NCBI GenBank assembly: GCA_002162755.1
Contig: MAAS01000018.1
Coordinates: 1-64,000 of the forward strand
Reading direction: 5' to 3'
Length of the DNA stretch: 64,000 nucleotides
Origin: Gammaproteobacteria bacterium 50_400_T64
Lineage (GTDB): Bacteria > Pseudomonadota > Gammaproteobacteria > Pseudomonadales > Porticoccaceae
Made by a program: the position numbers and the translations under genes. Position 1 is the stretch's first letter. The number at the start of each line of letters is the position of its first letter. A model generated the notes under the pieces. It was given only the letters and a program-made list of their open reading frames with translations, made no database searches and was not told the DNA's origin. Shown piece by piece: positions 1 through 9,002 of the stretch.

Positions 1-46
1 AAAAGGTGTCTAGCGCGTACTTAATCTCAATAATATCGGTTTCCAT
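1..46 (-). CDS. amtB: Ammonium transporter AmtB, N-terminal 15 codons only (runs off window)
   Basis: Only the first 15 codons are present, reading METDIIEIKYALDTF, which matches the usual beginning of proteobacterial ammonium channels. A purine-rich ribosome site (GAGGGGAAG) precedes the ATG. The gene follows glnK on the same strand after 43 bases, the classic glnK-amtB arrangement in which GlnK plugs the AmtB channel when nitrogen is plentiful. The rest of the protein, including the membrane helices, lies outside the window. The identification therefore rests on a short N-terminus plus context. Confidence 0.75.
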   Translation of the reverse strand, partial: METDIIEIKYALDTF

Positions 47-89
47 TGTTTCTTCCCCTCAAAAGTCTCTTAGGCTAAATAGTTGCTTT

Positions 90-500
<411 letters not shown>

Positions 501-626
501 TTAACGATTGCCCCTTCCTAGGGGCTAGTCAATCCATGAGAAATATCGACTCAACATCTATCCACTAACACTTACGCTGCCCTCGGCGAATACAAAAATC
601 GCAAAAGAACACCACTCCAGCTGTAA

Positions 627-644
627 TGCATAGCGTGTGCCAAG
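627..644 (-). promoter_or_regulatory. Putative sigma-54 (-24/-12) promoter for glnK-amtB
   Basis: Read on the minus strand the site is CTTGGCACACGCTATGCA. It has the TTGGCAC -24 element, exactly ten bases between the GG and GC doublets, and ATGC in place of the consensus TTGC at -12. Transcription would start near 616, giving a leader of about 190 bases before glnK. NtrC-activated sigma-54 promoters are the known mode of control of glnK-amtB in gammaproteobacteria, which supports the call. It has not been tested. Confidence 0.7.
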
Positions 645-803
645 TTCTCACTTTTAACATTATGTGCTGGTAAACGCGGTCGCGCTGTATTGTGAAAAAC
701 AAGAGATAAAGGCCAAACCCCACAGGAAAAGGGTTTAACGAGCGTAAGCAACACCGTAAAACCGAGATGGGTAAAGTAAGAATTCGCGAGCACTCGCAGC
801 CTT

Positions 804-853
804 GCACCAGAATCGCGCACCAAGGCATCACTACGCACCAACGTGCCGCACCA
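804..853. promoter_or_regulatory. Cluster of four GCACCA repeats, possible NtrC enhancer
   Basis: GCACCA occurs at 804-809, 817-822, 835-840 and 848-853, with start-to-start spacings of 13, 18 and 13. GCACCA resembles one arm of the NtrC operator (GCAC...GTGC dyad). The cluster lies 160-225 bases upstream of the sigma-54 promoter, a normal enhancer distance. The repeats are direct rather than dyads, so the assignment is tentative. They also lie just upstream of comM. Confidence 0.35.
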
Positions 854-957
854 ATATTGCGCATGAATGCTAAGCCACTACTTCCCTCTCGACGATGCCT
901 TTCATTGGCAAAGCCTATCTGCTACAACAGGGGCTTTAATGCGATCAAGGAAGATCT

Positions 958-2436
958 ATGTCACTGGCCGTTATCTATACACGGGCAAAATCAGGTATTA
1001 GCGCACCGCTGGTGACCGTGGAAGTTCACCTGTCAAATGGACTTCCTAGTCTAAGTATCGTAGGTCTACCTGAGACCGCCGTTAAAGAAAGTAAAGACCG
1101 TGTACGTAGCGCTCTGCTAAACAGTCATTTCGACTTCCCCGCCCGGCGTATCACCATCAACCTCGCCCCCGCCGATTTACCCAAAGAGGGTGGCCGTTTT
1201 GATCTGCCGATAGCCCTGGGCATACTTGCCGCATCCGGGCAGCTACCGCTGGAAGCCCTGAAAGATTACGAATTTATTGGCGAGTTGGCACTGTCCGGCG
1301 AACTAAGACCCATCGATGGTATTTTACCCAGCGCTCTCGCCTGCGGTAAGAATGATCGCAAGATGCTTCTCCCCCAGGCCAATGGCGCAGAAGCCGCTCT
1401 GGCCAGTAAGACCACCGTGTACACGGCTCAACATTTATTGGAGGTCTGCGCCCACTTAAAAGAAGGTAACACCCTCACGGCAGAAACTCTTCAGCAAGAA
1501 ACTGACTACACCTCTGCGGCAGACATTAATGAAGTTATCGGCCAACACCAGGCCAAGCGCGCACTGGAAATAGCCGCTGCTGGCGCCCACAACTTGCTGT
1601 TCAGCGGCCCTCCCGGAACGGGAAAAACCATGCTAGCCAGTCGCCTGCCCGGTATATTACCTCCCCTCGACGAGAATGCGGCACTGGAAGTCGCCGCTGT
1701 CTACTCCGTCAGTAGTAGCACGCCTCGTACGAATTTTTTCGAGCGCCCCTTCCGTTCACCCCACCACACGGCATCCAGCGTATCGCTGGTCGGCGGTGGC
1801 AGTAATCCGCGCCCCGGCGAAGTGTCCAAGGCTCACCACGGCGTGCTTTTTCTGGACGAGTTACCCGAATTTTCGCGCAAGGTGCTTGAGGTTTTAAGAG
1901 AGCCCCTGGAATCCGGATCGATACTCATCGCCCGCGCCCAGGCCAGTGTCGAATATCCCGCCAAGTTTATGCTCGTTGCGGCAATGAACCCCTGCCCCTG
2001 TGGCTATCTTGGTGAACCGAGGTGCCGCTGCACGCCGGACCAGGTTAATCGCTACCGCGATAAAATATCGGGGCCATTACTGGATAGAATAGACCTGCAA
2101 GTGCATGTCCCCCGCGTACCCCATCAGGAGCTAACGGCAAATAAGCCACCGGGCGAAAGTAGTGAAACGATTCGCAAACGAGTTATCGCCGCAAGAGAAC
2201 GACAACAAAACCGCCAGGGTTGTGCCAACGCGCAACTATCACGCAAGCAGCTCGACCAGTTCTGTCCACTCAATAAAGCACAGCTTGAAATGATGAACAC
2301 TGCTATCGAGCGAATGAACCTTTCCGCCCGCGGCTTCCATAGGGTACTAAAGGTCGCACGCACCATCGCCGACATCGAAAATCAGGAACAAATCCAGAAC
2401 CAGCACCTCAGCGAAGCGCTAGCCTATCGCCTGTAG
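958..2436 (+). CDS. comM: YifB/ComM family AAA+ Mg-chelatase-like ATPase
   Basis: Hexameric helicase of the Mg-chelatase-like family. In naturally transformable gammaproteobacteria ComM drives branch migration during recombination of incoming DNA. The 492 residues contain an N-terminal ChlI-like domain (about 1-170), Walker A GPPGTGKT at 217-224, Walker B GVLFLDE at 295-301, and the family-specific cysteine cluster MNPCPCGY...CRC. The C-terminal Mg-chelatase domain is complete. The ATG is preceded by AAGGAAG at a good distance. Length and motifs are typical, so the protein should be functional. Whether this organism is competent cannot be judged here. Confidence 0.93.
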   Translation: MSLAVIYTRAKSGISAPLVTVEVHLSNGLPSLSIVGLPETAVKESKDRVRSALLNSHFDFPARRITINLAPADLPKEGGRFDLPIALGILAASGQLPLEALKDYEFIGELALSGELRPIDGILPSALACGKNDRKMLLPQANGAEAALASKTTVYTAQHLLEVCAHLKEGNTLTAETLQQETDYTSAADINEVIGQHQAKRALEIAAAGAHNLLFSGPPGTGKTMLASRLPGILPPLDENAALEVAAVYSVSSSTPRTNFFERPFRSPHHTASSVSLVGGGSNPRPGEVSKAHHGVLFLDELPEFSRKVLEVLREPLESGSILIARAQASVEYPAKFMLVAAMNPCPCGYLGEPRCRCTPDQVNRYRDKISGPLLDRIDLQVHVPRVPHQELTANKPPGESSETIRKRVIAARERQQNRQGCANAQLSRKQLDQFCPLNKAQLEMMNTAIERMNLSARGFHRVLKVARTIADIENQEQIQNQHLSEALAYRL

Positions 2437-2465
2437 ATTAGTGAGCCGACTCAAAGACGGGTGTT

Positions 2466-2675
2466 TCAGTGATCGAGACGAAAGCCCACTTTAATGGTCG
2501 CCTGCCAGTGTTTTACTTTGCCATCTTCGATATGCCCACGACTTTCAATCACCTCAAACCAGTGTAAATGCTTGATGGTTTTCGTCGCTTCGGCAATGGC
2601 TGCACTAATCGCATCATCAGTGCCGACAGTGGAGCTCCCTGTCACTTCGATGTGTTTATAGATATGTCCGGGCAT
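2466..2675 (-). CDS. Dodecin, flavin-binding protein
   Basis: Small 69-residue protein of the dodecin family, which forms dodecameric shells that bind flavins between paired tryptophans. The conserved core is visible: HIYKHIEVTGSS at the N-terminus, Trp39 in HWFEV, and the C-terminal strand GKVKHWQATIKVGF. A ribosome site (AGAGGA) precedes the ATG by 7 bases. It is convergent with comM, with 29 bases between the two stop codons, and is probably transcribed alone. Family members store or buffer FMN/FAD. No partner gene is evident next to it. Confidence 0.9.
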   Translation of the reverse strand: MPGHIYKHIEVTGSSTVGTDDAISAAIAEATKTIKHLHWFEVIESRGHIEDGKVKHWQATIKVGFRLDH

Positions 2676-2853
2676 AATAAAATCCTCTTATTGAAATCCT
2701 CAAATTAAATAATTCAAAGACCATTCCGAACAAAGATAATAGCTGCCGGAATTGGCTCGAGAGAGATCGCCCATCGAACCCGTCTCTCTACCAACAGCTT
2801 AGACAAAGGCCTAAAATTGCGCCAATTTATTCCAACGCCCACGCATCATCCCG

Positions 2854-5352
2854 TTAAAAATATTGTGCCGTAAAATCTTTAGCGGTGAGAGGCCCTGAAT
2901 AGAGATAACCCTGAAATACTTGGCAACCAATATCGTGCAAGAAGCTCTCTTGTTCTTTATTTTCCACACCCTCCGCAATTGGCTTTAAGCCGAAGTGGCG
3001 AGCAAGATCCATAATTGTTTTTACAATCGCGGCATCATCCCTGTCACTAATGATATTGCGCACATAGGTTTGATCTATTTTTATTTCATCGAGGGGCAAG
3101 CGCTTTAAATAATAAAGCGAGGAGTAACCTGTACCAAAATCATCAATTGATATTTTTACGCCCAGCTCTTTCAATTGATTGAGCTTTGCGACGGTCGCAT
3201 CTACATCTTCAATTAACATGCCTTCAGTAATTTCCAACATCACACGACTAGGGGCAACCCCATTGCGCTCGATCACCTCTTGCACATTAGCAACAAAGTC
3301 CTTCCGCCTGAACTGCACCGGGCTAATATTAATCGACAGACTGAAATCATCACCAAAACAACCTTGCTCTTTCCAGTGCTTTAACTGAACACAGGCTGCT
3401 TCCATCACCCACTGCCCAATCTCCATAATTAAGCCGGTCTCTTCGGCAATGCCAATAAACGCATCGGGCTGAACAATCCCTCTTTCTGCATGCTGCCAGC
3501 GGATCAAGGCCTCGCCCCCCACCGTCTGCCCATCACCATCCACCTTGGGTTGGTAATACAATTCAAACTGCCCGAGCTTAATGGCTTGTCGTAAATCTTG
3601 TTCAATAAGTACGCGCTTGTCTGCATCTTCCTGCTGTTCGGCACGATAAAAGGCAACAGCATTGCGACCATTTTTCTTCGCCTGATACATCGCAACATCG
3701 GCATTTTGAATAACAGCTTCAGCCGTCTCGCCGTCTTGTGGAAACATCGCCAAACCAATACTCGAAGACATGTGGTAATTAAGACCATTAATAATATAGT
3801 CCGATGCCAGTGCTGCACGTAACTTGTCGGCAATAACTCGTGCCCTGTGTGCCACCATATGTATGCCACCGGCAATCACCGGGATCACCACCACAAACTC
3901 ATCACCACCTATACGGGCAACCGTATCATCCGTTCGAAAAACCTCCATCAAGCGATTTGCCACTTCTATTAATAAAACATCGCCACTGGCATGACCCAGA
4001 CTATCGTTCAATAATTTAAAACGATCAAGATCAAGGTAAAACACCACGCCACTGGTTTTATTTCGTTTCGCTGAAGCACAATATTGATGCAGTCGGTCAA
4101 GCAACAAGCGTCGATTGGCCAGTTTCGTTAACGGATCATAGTAGGCCAGGCGACTAATCTCTTCCTGAGCATTTTTGTACTCACTAATATCAGAAACCGC
4201 AGCACGTACCATAATGGGCTTACCACTAAGGTCGCACTCAACTTGGCCCTGGGTTCTTAACCAACGAACATCACCGGCCGGCCTCTGAAAGCGACTTTCC
4301 AGCTCAAAGGGGAGTCCCGCATTAATATCATCAAGCAAAGAATCAAGTAGCGTAATGTCACCCTCAAACACGAATTTCCGCAAAGCGTTAAATGTTGCTG
4401 GCAAGCTCTCTACCGGCACGCCGAAAAGTTGGCTGGCCCCGTCAGACCAAAACATTTTGTTCGTTTGTAGGTCCACTTCCCAGATAACAATACCGCCCGC
4501 TCTTGTCGCCAGACGCGTCATTTGCTCTTTACTTGCCAGCTCATCCAGTAGCCCCTGGCGCTCCAACTCCATTCGTTTACGATCGGTAATATCTCTAATA
4601 TTCGCGAAGGTAAGCCGCCTGTCGTAGTACTCGAAGCCACTAAAACTAACCTCTACTTCGCGTGGCTCGCCATTGGGCAACTTAAGCAGCCACTCGATAG
4701 TACCGATGCGCCCCCGCTCCAACGCCGAAAACACCCGGTTCAACTTTTCATCAGCGCCCCCACCGTCCGCTTGCACAGCCATCGATAAATCAGTGATCAG
4801 CAAGCGTTCAAGCTCCGCTTTATCACGCTGAGTGAGATGGGCAAACTGCTCGTTGCAGGCTTCGATATGCGCGCCATCCAATACCACAGCGGCCTCAGGC
4901 AGAGATTCAATGAGCTGACGAAAGACTTTTTCTGACTCGCTGGCAACGGCGTTTTTTGGCATCAGGCCGCCAATGTTTTGGCAGCTCATCAAGTAATGCC
5001 CAGATAGGCCTTTTTGTCGAGGGATGTACGTCAGGGTCTCAACGAGTTCAATAGACTGCCCCTGCCATGTATCGCGTAGGGTTTTACCCGTATAACTGCT
5101 TACCGAGCTATCACCCTTTGGGTCCGTTTCTTGATTCCCTTGTAAAAAGGCAATAAAACCAAGATCTTTCTGTTCAGCGTATAAAGTATTAAGGGTGGAC
5201 CCGATAAGTATTTCAGAGGGGAAACCAGACAGTGCCAGGAACGCCTGATTGACTTTAATTATTTTTCTTCTCACATCGGCAATGAGAGACGGTTGACCCG
5301 CATCAAAAGTCAGCGCCGTAGCATCAGTATTATCGTGAGTAGTCTTTTGCAT
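2854..5352 (-). CDS. PAS-containing GGDEF-EAL c-di-GMP signalling protein
   Basis: An 832-residue soluble protein with three PAS-like sensor segments (about 15-130, 135-260 and 275-390), a GGDEF domain and an EAL domain. The GGDEF signature is intact at 482-486. The product-inhibition RxxD motif (RTDD) lies five residues before it, so cyclase activity is plausible. The EAL motif is at 614-616, followed by intact NISPVQFR, EITE, DDFGTGYSSL and EGVE, so phosphodiesterase activity is also expected. No membrane segment is visible. The ATG is chosen because AAGGA precedes it by 6 bases; an in-frame TTG five codons upstream is less likely. The signal sensed is unknown. Confidence 0.93.
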   Translation of the reverse strand: MQKTTHDNTDATALTFDAGQPSLIADVRRKIIKVNQAFLALSGFPSEILIGSTLNTLYAEQKDLGFIAFLQGNQETDPKGDSSVSSYTGKTLRDTWQGQSIELVETLTYIPRQKGLSGHYLMSCQNIGGLMPKNAVASESEKVFRQLIESLPEAAVVLDGAHIEACNEQFAHLTQRDKAELERLLITDLSMAVQADGGGADEKLNRVFSALERGRIGTIEWLLKLPNGEPREVEVSFSGFEYYDRRLTFANIRDITDRKRMELERQGLLDELASKEQMTRLATRAGGIVIWEVDLQTNKMFWSDGASQLFGVPVESLPATFNALRKFVFEGDITLLDSLLDDINAGLPFELESRFQRPAGDVRWLRTQGQVECDLSGKPIMVRAAVSDISEYKNAQEEISRLAYYDPLTKLANRRLLLDRLHQYCASAKRNKTSGVVFYLDLDRFKLLNDSLGHASGDVLLIEVANRLMEVFRTDDTVARIGGDEFVVVIPVIAGGIHMVAHRARVIADKLRAALASDYIINGLNYHMSSSIGLAMFPQDGETAEAVIQNADVAMYQAKKNGRNAVAFYRAEQQEDADKRVLIEQDLRQAIKLGQFELYYQPKVDGDGQTVGGEALIRWQHAERGIVQPDAFIGIAEETGLIMEIGQWVMEAACVQLKHWKEQGCFGDDFSLSINISPVQFRRKDFVANVQEVIERNGVAPSRVMLEITEGMLIEDVDATVAKLNQLKELGVKISIDDFGTGYSSLYYLKRLPLDEIKIDQTYVRNIISDRDDAAIVKTIMDLARHFGLKPIAEGVENKEQESFLHDIGCQVFQGYLYSGPLTAKDFTAQYF

Positions 5353-5407
5353 GTTTAGTCCTTGCAATATCCGATCATCACCGTGGTTCTTCTTGTACTC
5401 AGACCCA

Positions 5408-5998
5408 TCACTCAGAAGGCCTAGGGTCAGAGAACCGCAGTCTGTTCACTTCTTTTTTCCGTTCACTTTTACGTAATAAAATAAATGTCACACCCAATCC
5501 TCCGCTGTGTCGGGGCGCACTGTGGAAGGCCAATACTTCACACAGTTGCGGCAACCAGTAATTAACACAACTTTTTAGTAATGCAGGGTTTTCCCTATGC
5601 TCGCCCTTGCCATGGGTAATCGATGCACAACGAATATCATGCGCGACACAGTCGCGCACAAAGCCCAGTACGTCTCTTCGTGATTGAACGACTGTTAACC
5701 GATGTAAATCCAGGCTTGATTCAACCGGGTAGTGGCCTTGCTTCAAACGGCGAAAAACACCGTGCTGAACCCCGTCCCGTTTAAATGACAACGTATCGAG
5801 AGGCATGACCCTTGGCACATGCTCTTCCCCCGCGAGGAAGTTGTCCTTACTACCCTCCTCTTTAACAGCCGCCATTCGGCGCGACACTAAAGCTGGGCTA
5901 TTTCTATCTACCGGTATCTTTGAATAATGGCCAGGCTCACTCAAGGGTTTCACGTCACCGACAAACTCACGAAATAATTTTTTTTCTTCTTCGTTCAT
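5408..5998 (-). CDS. smrA: Smr-domain protein, SmrA-like endonuclease
   Basis: A 196-residue protein whose C-terminal half is an Smr domain: LDLH at 96-99 and HGKG at 129-132, with a hydrophobic core ending in VTFILLRKS. Smr proteins related to MutS2 act as nicking nucleases on nucleic acids; SmrA and SmrB in enterobacteria are the closest described. The start MNEEEKKLF matches how family members begin. Upstream in-frame sequence is rich in Cys and Arg and looks non-coding. No strong ribosome site is seen. The gene ends only 55 bases before the next start, the PAS-GGDEF-EAL gene on the same strand. Confidence 0.8.
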   Translation of the reverse strand: MNEEEKKLFREFVGDVKPLSEPGHYSKIPVDRNSPALVSRRMAAVKEEGSKDNFLAGEEHVPRVMPLDTLSFKRDGVQHGVFRRLKQGHYPVESSLDLHRLTVVQSRRDVLGFVRDCVAHDIRCASITHGKGEHRENPALLKSCVNYWLPQLCEVLAFHSAPRHSGGLGVTFILLRKSERKKEVNRLRFSDPRPSE

Positions 5999-6133
5999 CG
6001 CACTTTTACTCAAAACCTTTCTGCCAGTCTTTCGACAGAGCAACATTACGCTAATTCTAACAGCCTCTCGACACCGAGGATATGCACTCAAGCACAGAGC
6101 GTCTATTCCAACACGACACAATACAGCCCCTGC

Positions 6134-7594
6134 TTATAAATAAGGCGAAAACAACCAACAAAAGGCATCCCTGCTGCGCACGAGAAGTGAGCGCCTGTCT
6201 AACTCAGACAAGGTCACGGCAGCTGAGCTGGACAGGCGATCGTTGAATTCATCTTCCAGTTCACGCGCCATCGCCTGATCATAAATTTCGACACTCACCT
6301 CATAGTTCAAGCGCAGGCTACGTGGATCAAGATTGGCCGAACCGATCAACAAATACTCACCGTCCACCAGAAACAGTTTAGAGTGGTTAAATGGCGGGGG
6401 CTGGTAAACGACCTTAATATTGTAATAAAGCAGCTCCCAAAGCATATTGCGCATAGCCCAGTGTACATAGCGTAAGTTGTTTTTTTCCGGCAGCATGAGC
6501 GTCACAGACACACCGCGCAGGGCTGCTGTTTGCAGAGCAGCGAGCATTTCCCGCGAGGGCAGGAAATAGGGCGTCATGATGCGGATTGACACTTCAGCCT
6601 GGGCGATTGCCGCCAAAAGAACGTTACTCAATTTGTCGAGATTATAATCGGGGCCGTCGACAATCACCCGACAAAGGCTAGCCCCGCACTCGACCTGCCC
6701 TCCTCCCGACTGCGCCAGATTCTCACCCGTCGCTAATTGCCAAGTTTGCGCAAAACCCATAGCCAACTGTGCGACGACAGGCCCTGCAAATTGAAAATGT
6801 ATATCCGCCGCCGGATGCTTGTTAGAGGCTAAGGCGACAAGATGGCGATCACCAATATTCATACCACCCGCAAAAGCCAGCCGCTCGTCAACCACGAGTA
6901 ATTTTCGGTGGTTGCGCAAATTCAAACCCGGAAGCCGTGAGATGAGACGCGGCGGAGAAAACCGCTCAACACGCACCCCACCGCGACGTAAGCGACGACT
7001 GACCTTAGGCCAGGAATAAAGCTCACCCACGGCATCAACAATCACCCTAACCTTAACACCGCGACTGACCGCTGCGCATAGCGCTTGCGTAAAGTCCTGC
7101 CCGGTGCGATTACTTTCAAAAATATAGGTGCTTAAATCGACACGCTTTGTGGCCTGATTAATCGCATCCAGCATCGCGGGAAAAGCTTCTTCACCATTGC
7201 GAAGTACCGACACCCGGTTGCCCCCGAGCAGCGGTAAACCCGTCAAAGCATAGGTGGCACGTACAAGACAGGAGAAATCAGCCGATGATTTTTGATTGCA
7301 GGGTATATCTGCAAGCGGCTCTTCGCCCCGTTCAAAATCAACAAAGCGGCGCTGATAAGTACCGTCTCGCCACGATTGCGCGCGGTGATGAACACGGTTA
7401 ATGCCAAAGAAAAAATACAACGCCGGGCCGACAATGGGGAATAACAGACAGACACTAATCCAGCCCATCGCAGCGCGCGGATCGCGTTTGTAGAGCATGG
7501 CATGCCACATCGCAACGGGAGCGATAATAAGTGCCAGGGCAATAAAGACATTCATCATAACGTCGAGCCCGTTAAAGTCATTCAACACCGTCAT
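6134..7594 (-). CDS. cls: Cardiolipin synthase, phospholipase D family
   Basis: Membrane enzyme that joins two phosphatidylglycerols to cardiolipin. The 486 residues begin with two hydrophobic segments (FIALALIIAPVAM and ISVCLLFPIVGPALYFFFG), then carry two HKD motifs: His229/Lys231/Asp236 in NHRKLLVVD, and His404/Lys406/Asp411 in NHSKLFLVDG followed by GSANLD. Both catalytic motifs are intact. The start MTVLNDFNG gives a typical length; longer in-frame versions add a charged tail with no homology. The ribosome site is weak (AGGAA 11 bases upstream). It is divergent from the PncC-type gene. Confidence 0.92.
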   Translation of the reverse strand: MTVLNDFNGLDVMMNVFIALALIIAPVAMWHAMLYKRDPRAAMGWISVCLLFPIVGPALYFFFGINRVHHRAQSWRDGTYQRRFVDFERGEEPLADIPCNQKSSADFSCLVRATYALTGLPLLGGNRVSVLRNGEEAFPAMLDAINQATKRVDLSTYIFESNRTGQDFTQALCAAVSRGVKVRVIVDAVGELYSWPKVSRRLRRGGVRVERFSPPRLISRLPGLNLRNHRKLLVVDERLAFAGGMNIGDRHLVALASNKHPAADIHFQFAGPVVAQLAMGFAQTWQLATGENLAQSGGGQVECGASLCRVIVDGPDYNLDKLSNVLLAAIAQAEVSIRIMTPYFLPSREMLAALQTAALRGVSVTLMLPEKNNLRYVHWAMRNMLWELLYYNIKVVYQPPPFNHSKLFLVDGEYLLIGSANLDPRSLRLNYEVSVEIYDQAMARELEDEFNDRLSSSAAVTLSELDRRSLLVRSRDAFCWLFSPYL

Positions 7595-7731
7595 TAAGAC
7601 AAAGGTTCCTGTTTTATTGCAGGTTCGAGCCCGAAGTATGGCGTTGCTTATCAACAATAACAATTACGCCGCCCACCTTGTATTCAGCAAGATCTTAAGG
7701 CTATATTTTGTCTATAAAGAAGGAGTACTCA

Positions 7732-8226
7732 ATGAATTCACTCATCGCACTAGGTGAGCCCGTTGGCGAGCGACTAAAACAACGTAAGCAAACCCTGGCC
7801 GTTTGCGAATCATCTATTGCCGGTTTGTTATCGGCAGCTCTGGTTTCTGTGCCCGGCGCTTCCGCCTATTTTCTCGGCAGCACCGTGGTTTACACCCTGG
7901 AATCTCGGCGGCAGTTTCTCGACATGAGCGATGACGATATGAAAGGGATACGCAGCGCCACCGAAGAATACGCCCTGCTCTGTGCCCGCAGCATTCACAA
8001 AACTTTAGGCGGTACTTGGGCGCTGGCCGAAACCGGGGCCACGGGGCCTGCCTCCAACCCCTATAAAGACCCACCCGGCACTGCCTGGTTTGCCGTCACA
8101 GGGCCCGTCGAAAGAACCCTACAAATAAGTACCGGCCACAACCGGCGTGAAGATAATATGTGGCAATTTGCGGAAGCGGCGCTAGAAGAGTGTATCCGCG
8201 AGGAGGCAGATAAAGATAAAGAGTGA
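7732..8226 (+). CDS. CinA C-terminal domain protein, PncC-type NMN amidohydrolase
   Basis: A 164-residue stand-alone CinA C-terminal domain. Such proteins (PncC) deamidate nicotinamide mononucleotide to nicotinic acid mononucleotide, recycling NAD breakdown products. Typical motifs are seen: AVCESSIAGLLSAAL near the N-terminus with the family Ser, a YFLGSTVVYT segment, and ETGATGP. The N-terminal molybdopterin-like domain of full CinA is absent, as usual for PncC. The ATG follows AAGGAG by 6 bases. An upstream in-frame start is rejected because the ribosome site would then lie inside the gene. Confidence 0.85.
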   Translation: MNSLIALGEPVGERLKQRKQTLAVCESSIAGLLSAALVSVPGASAYFLGSTVVYTLESRRQFLDMSDDDMKGIRSATEEYALLCARSIHKTLGGTWALAETGATGPASNPYKDPPGTAWFAVTGPVERTLQISTGHNRREDNMWQFAEAALEECIREEADKDKE

Positions 8227-8262
8227 TCGAAAATTACAGTAAAGATCTCACAATAAAAGATC

Positions 8263-8889
8263 TCACAATAAATAACTGCGGTTTTTTTCCATCACTGTTT
8301 TAAACAGAACACTATTAACCAGACTGTCCAGCCAACGTTGAACACCAGGCAGGTCTTGCGCCGTAAACCATTGCACATCGGTATTGGCAAATTGGCGAAT
8401 AAAAGGAAAGATAGCAATATCAACAAAACTCACTTGCGACCCCAACAAATAATCGTTGCCGCTAAGCTGAGCCTGTAACTTGCAAAGAAAGTCGAAGCCC
8501 TGATCCCGTGCCGTCAAACTATTACCACCGGGAAAGCGCTGGGGATATTTGTAACGATCAAGGTTCGATTTAAAGTCCGTATCATTTTCATCAATCAATG
8601 ACTGAGTAATTGCCGATGATGACAACCAGTGAGCAGGATCATTCTGCGTTAGCGCCCAGCGCATAATATCCAGACTCTCGTCGAGCACCTCGCCCGATGG
8701 CAGCTGTAATACCGGCACTGATCCCTTTGGCGACAGTGCCAACATTGTCGTCGGTTTTGCCTTTAACTCGACTTCAACAACCTCACATTGCACACCCGCT
8801 TGATAAAGAGCCATTCGAGCACGCATCGCATAGGGGCAGCGCCGAAAACTGTAGAGCACGGGGTATTGCTGCGCGCTATCTATCGTCAT
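8263..8889 (-). CDS. Glutathione S-transferase-like protein
   Basis: A 208-residue protein with an N-terminal thioredoxin-fold domain bearing a CPYAMRARMAL motif, like omega/GrxB-type transferases with a catalytic Cys. The cis-proline segment GSVPVLQL and the ESLDIMRW glutathione-binding helix follow, then an all-helical C-terminal domain. The substrate is unknown. The ATG is used; an overlapping GTG one codon earlier is possible. The strong terminator upstream isolates it from the fadB-like gene, so it probably has its own promoter. Confidence 0.8.
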   Translation of the reverse strand: MTIDSAQQYPVLYSFRRCPYAMRARMALYQAGVQCEVVEVELKAKPTTMLALSPKGSVPVLQLPSGEVLDESLDIMRWALTQNDPAHWLSSSAITQSLIDENDTDFKSNLDRYKYPQRFPGGNSLTARDQGFDFLCKLQAQLSGNDYLLGSQVSFVDIAIFPFIRQFANTDVQWFTAQDLPGVQRWLDSLVNSVLFKTVMEKNRSYLL

Positions 8890-8919
8890 CACGCCGACCT
8901 GTCATTTCACACAGCCACG

Positions 8920-8964
8920 AAAAAGCCCCGCATTGAAAGTACAAAATCACCTTCAACGCGGGGC
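8920..8964 (-). terminator. Rho-independent terminator of the fadB-like gene
   Basis: The inverted repeat GCCCCGCATTGAA / TTCAACGCGGGGC forms a 13-bp stem with one G-U pair and a loop of about 14 bases. On the minus strand it is followed by five Us. It sits just after the fadB-like stop codon and before the GST gene. Confidence 0.9.
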
Positions 8965-9002
8965 CACACAAACAACTAACGAGTACTAACAGGCAATGCG
9001 TT

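Noticed and set aside
565-864. Open frames of 80-100 residues on the minus strand between glnK and comM
   Set aside because: They are Cys-rich, have no ribosome site and overlap in different frames; the region is better explained as regulatory DNA.
7617-7632. tRNA-like T-arm sequence (GGTTCGAGCCC)
   Set aside because: No acceptor stem, anticodon arm or CCA-side partner can be paired around it, and it lies within the cls leader.
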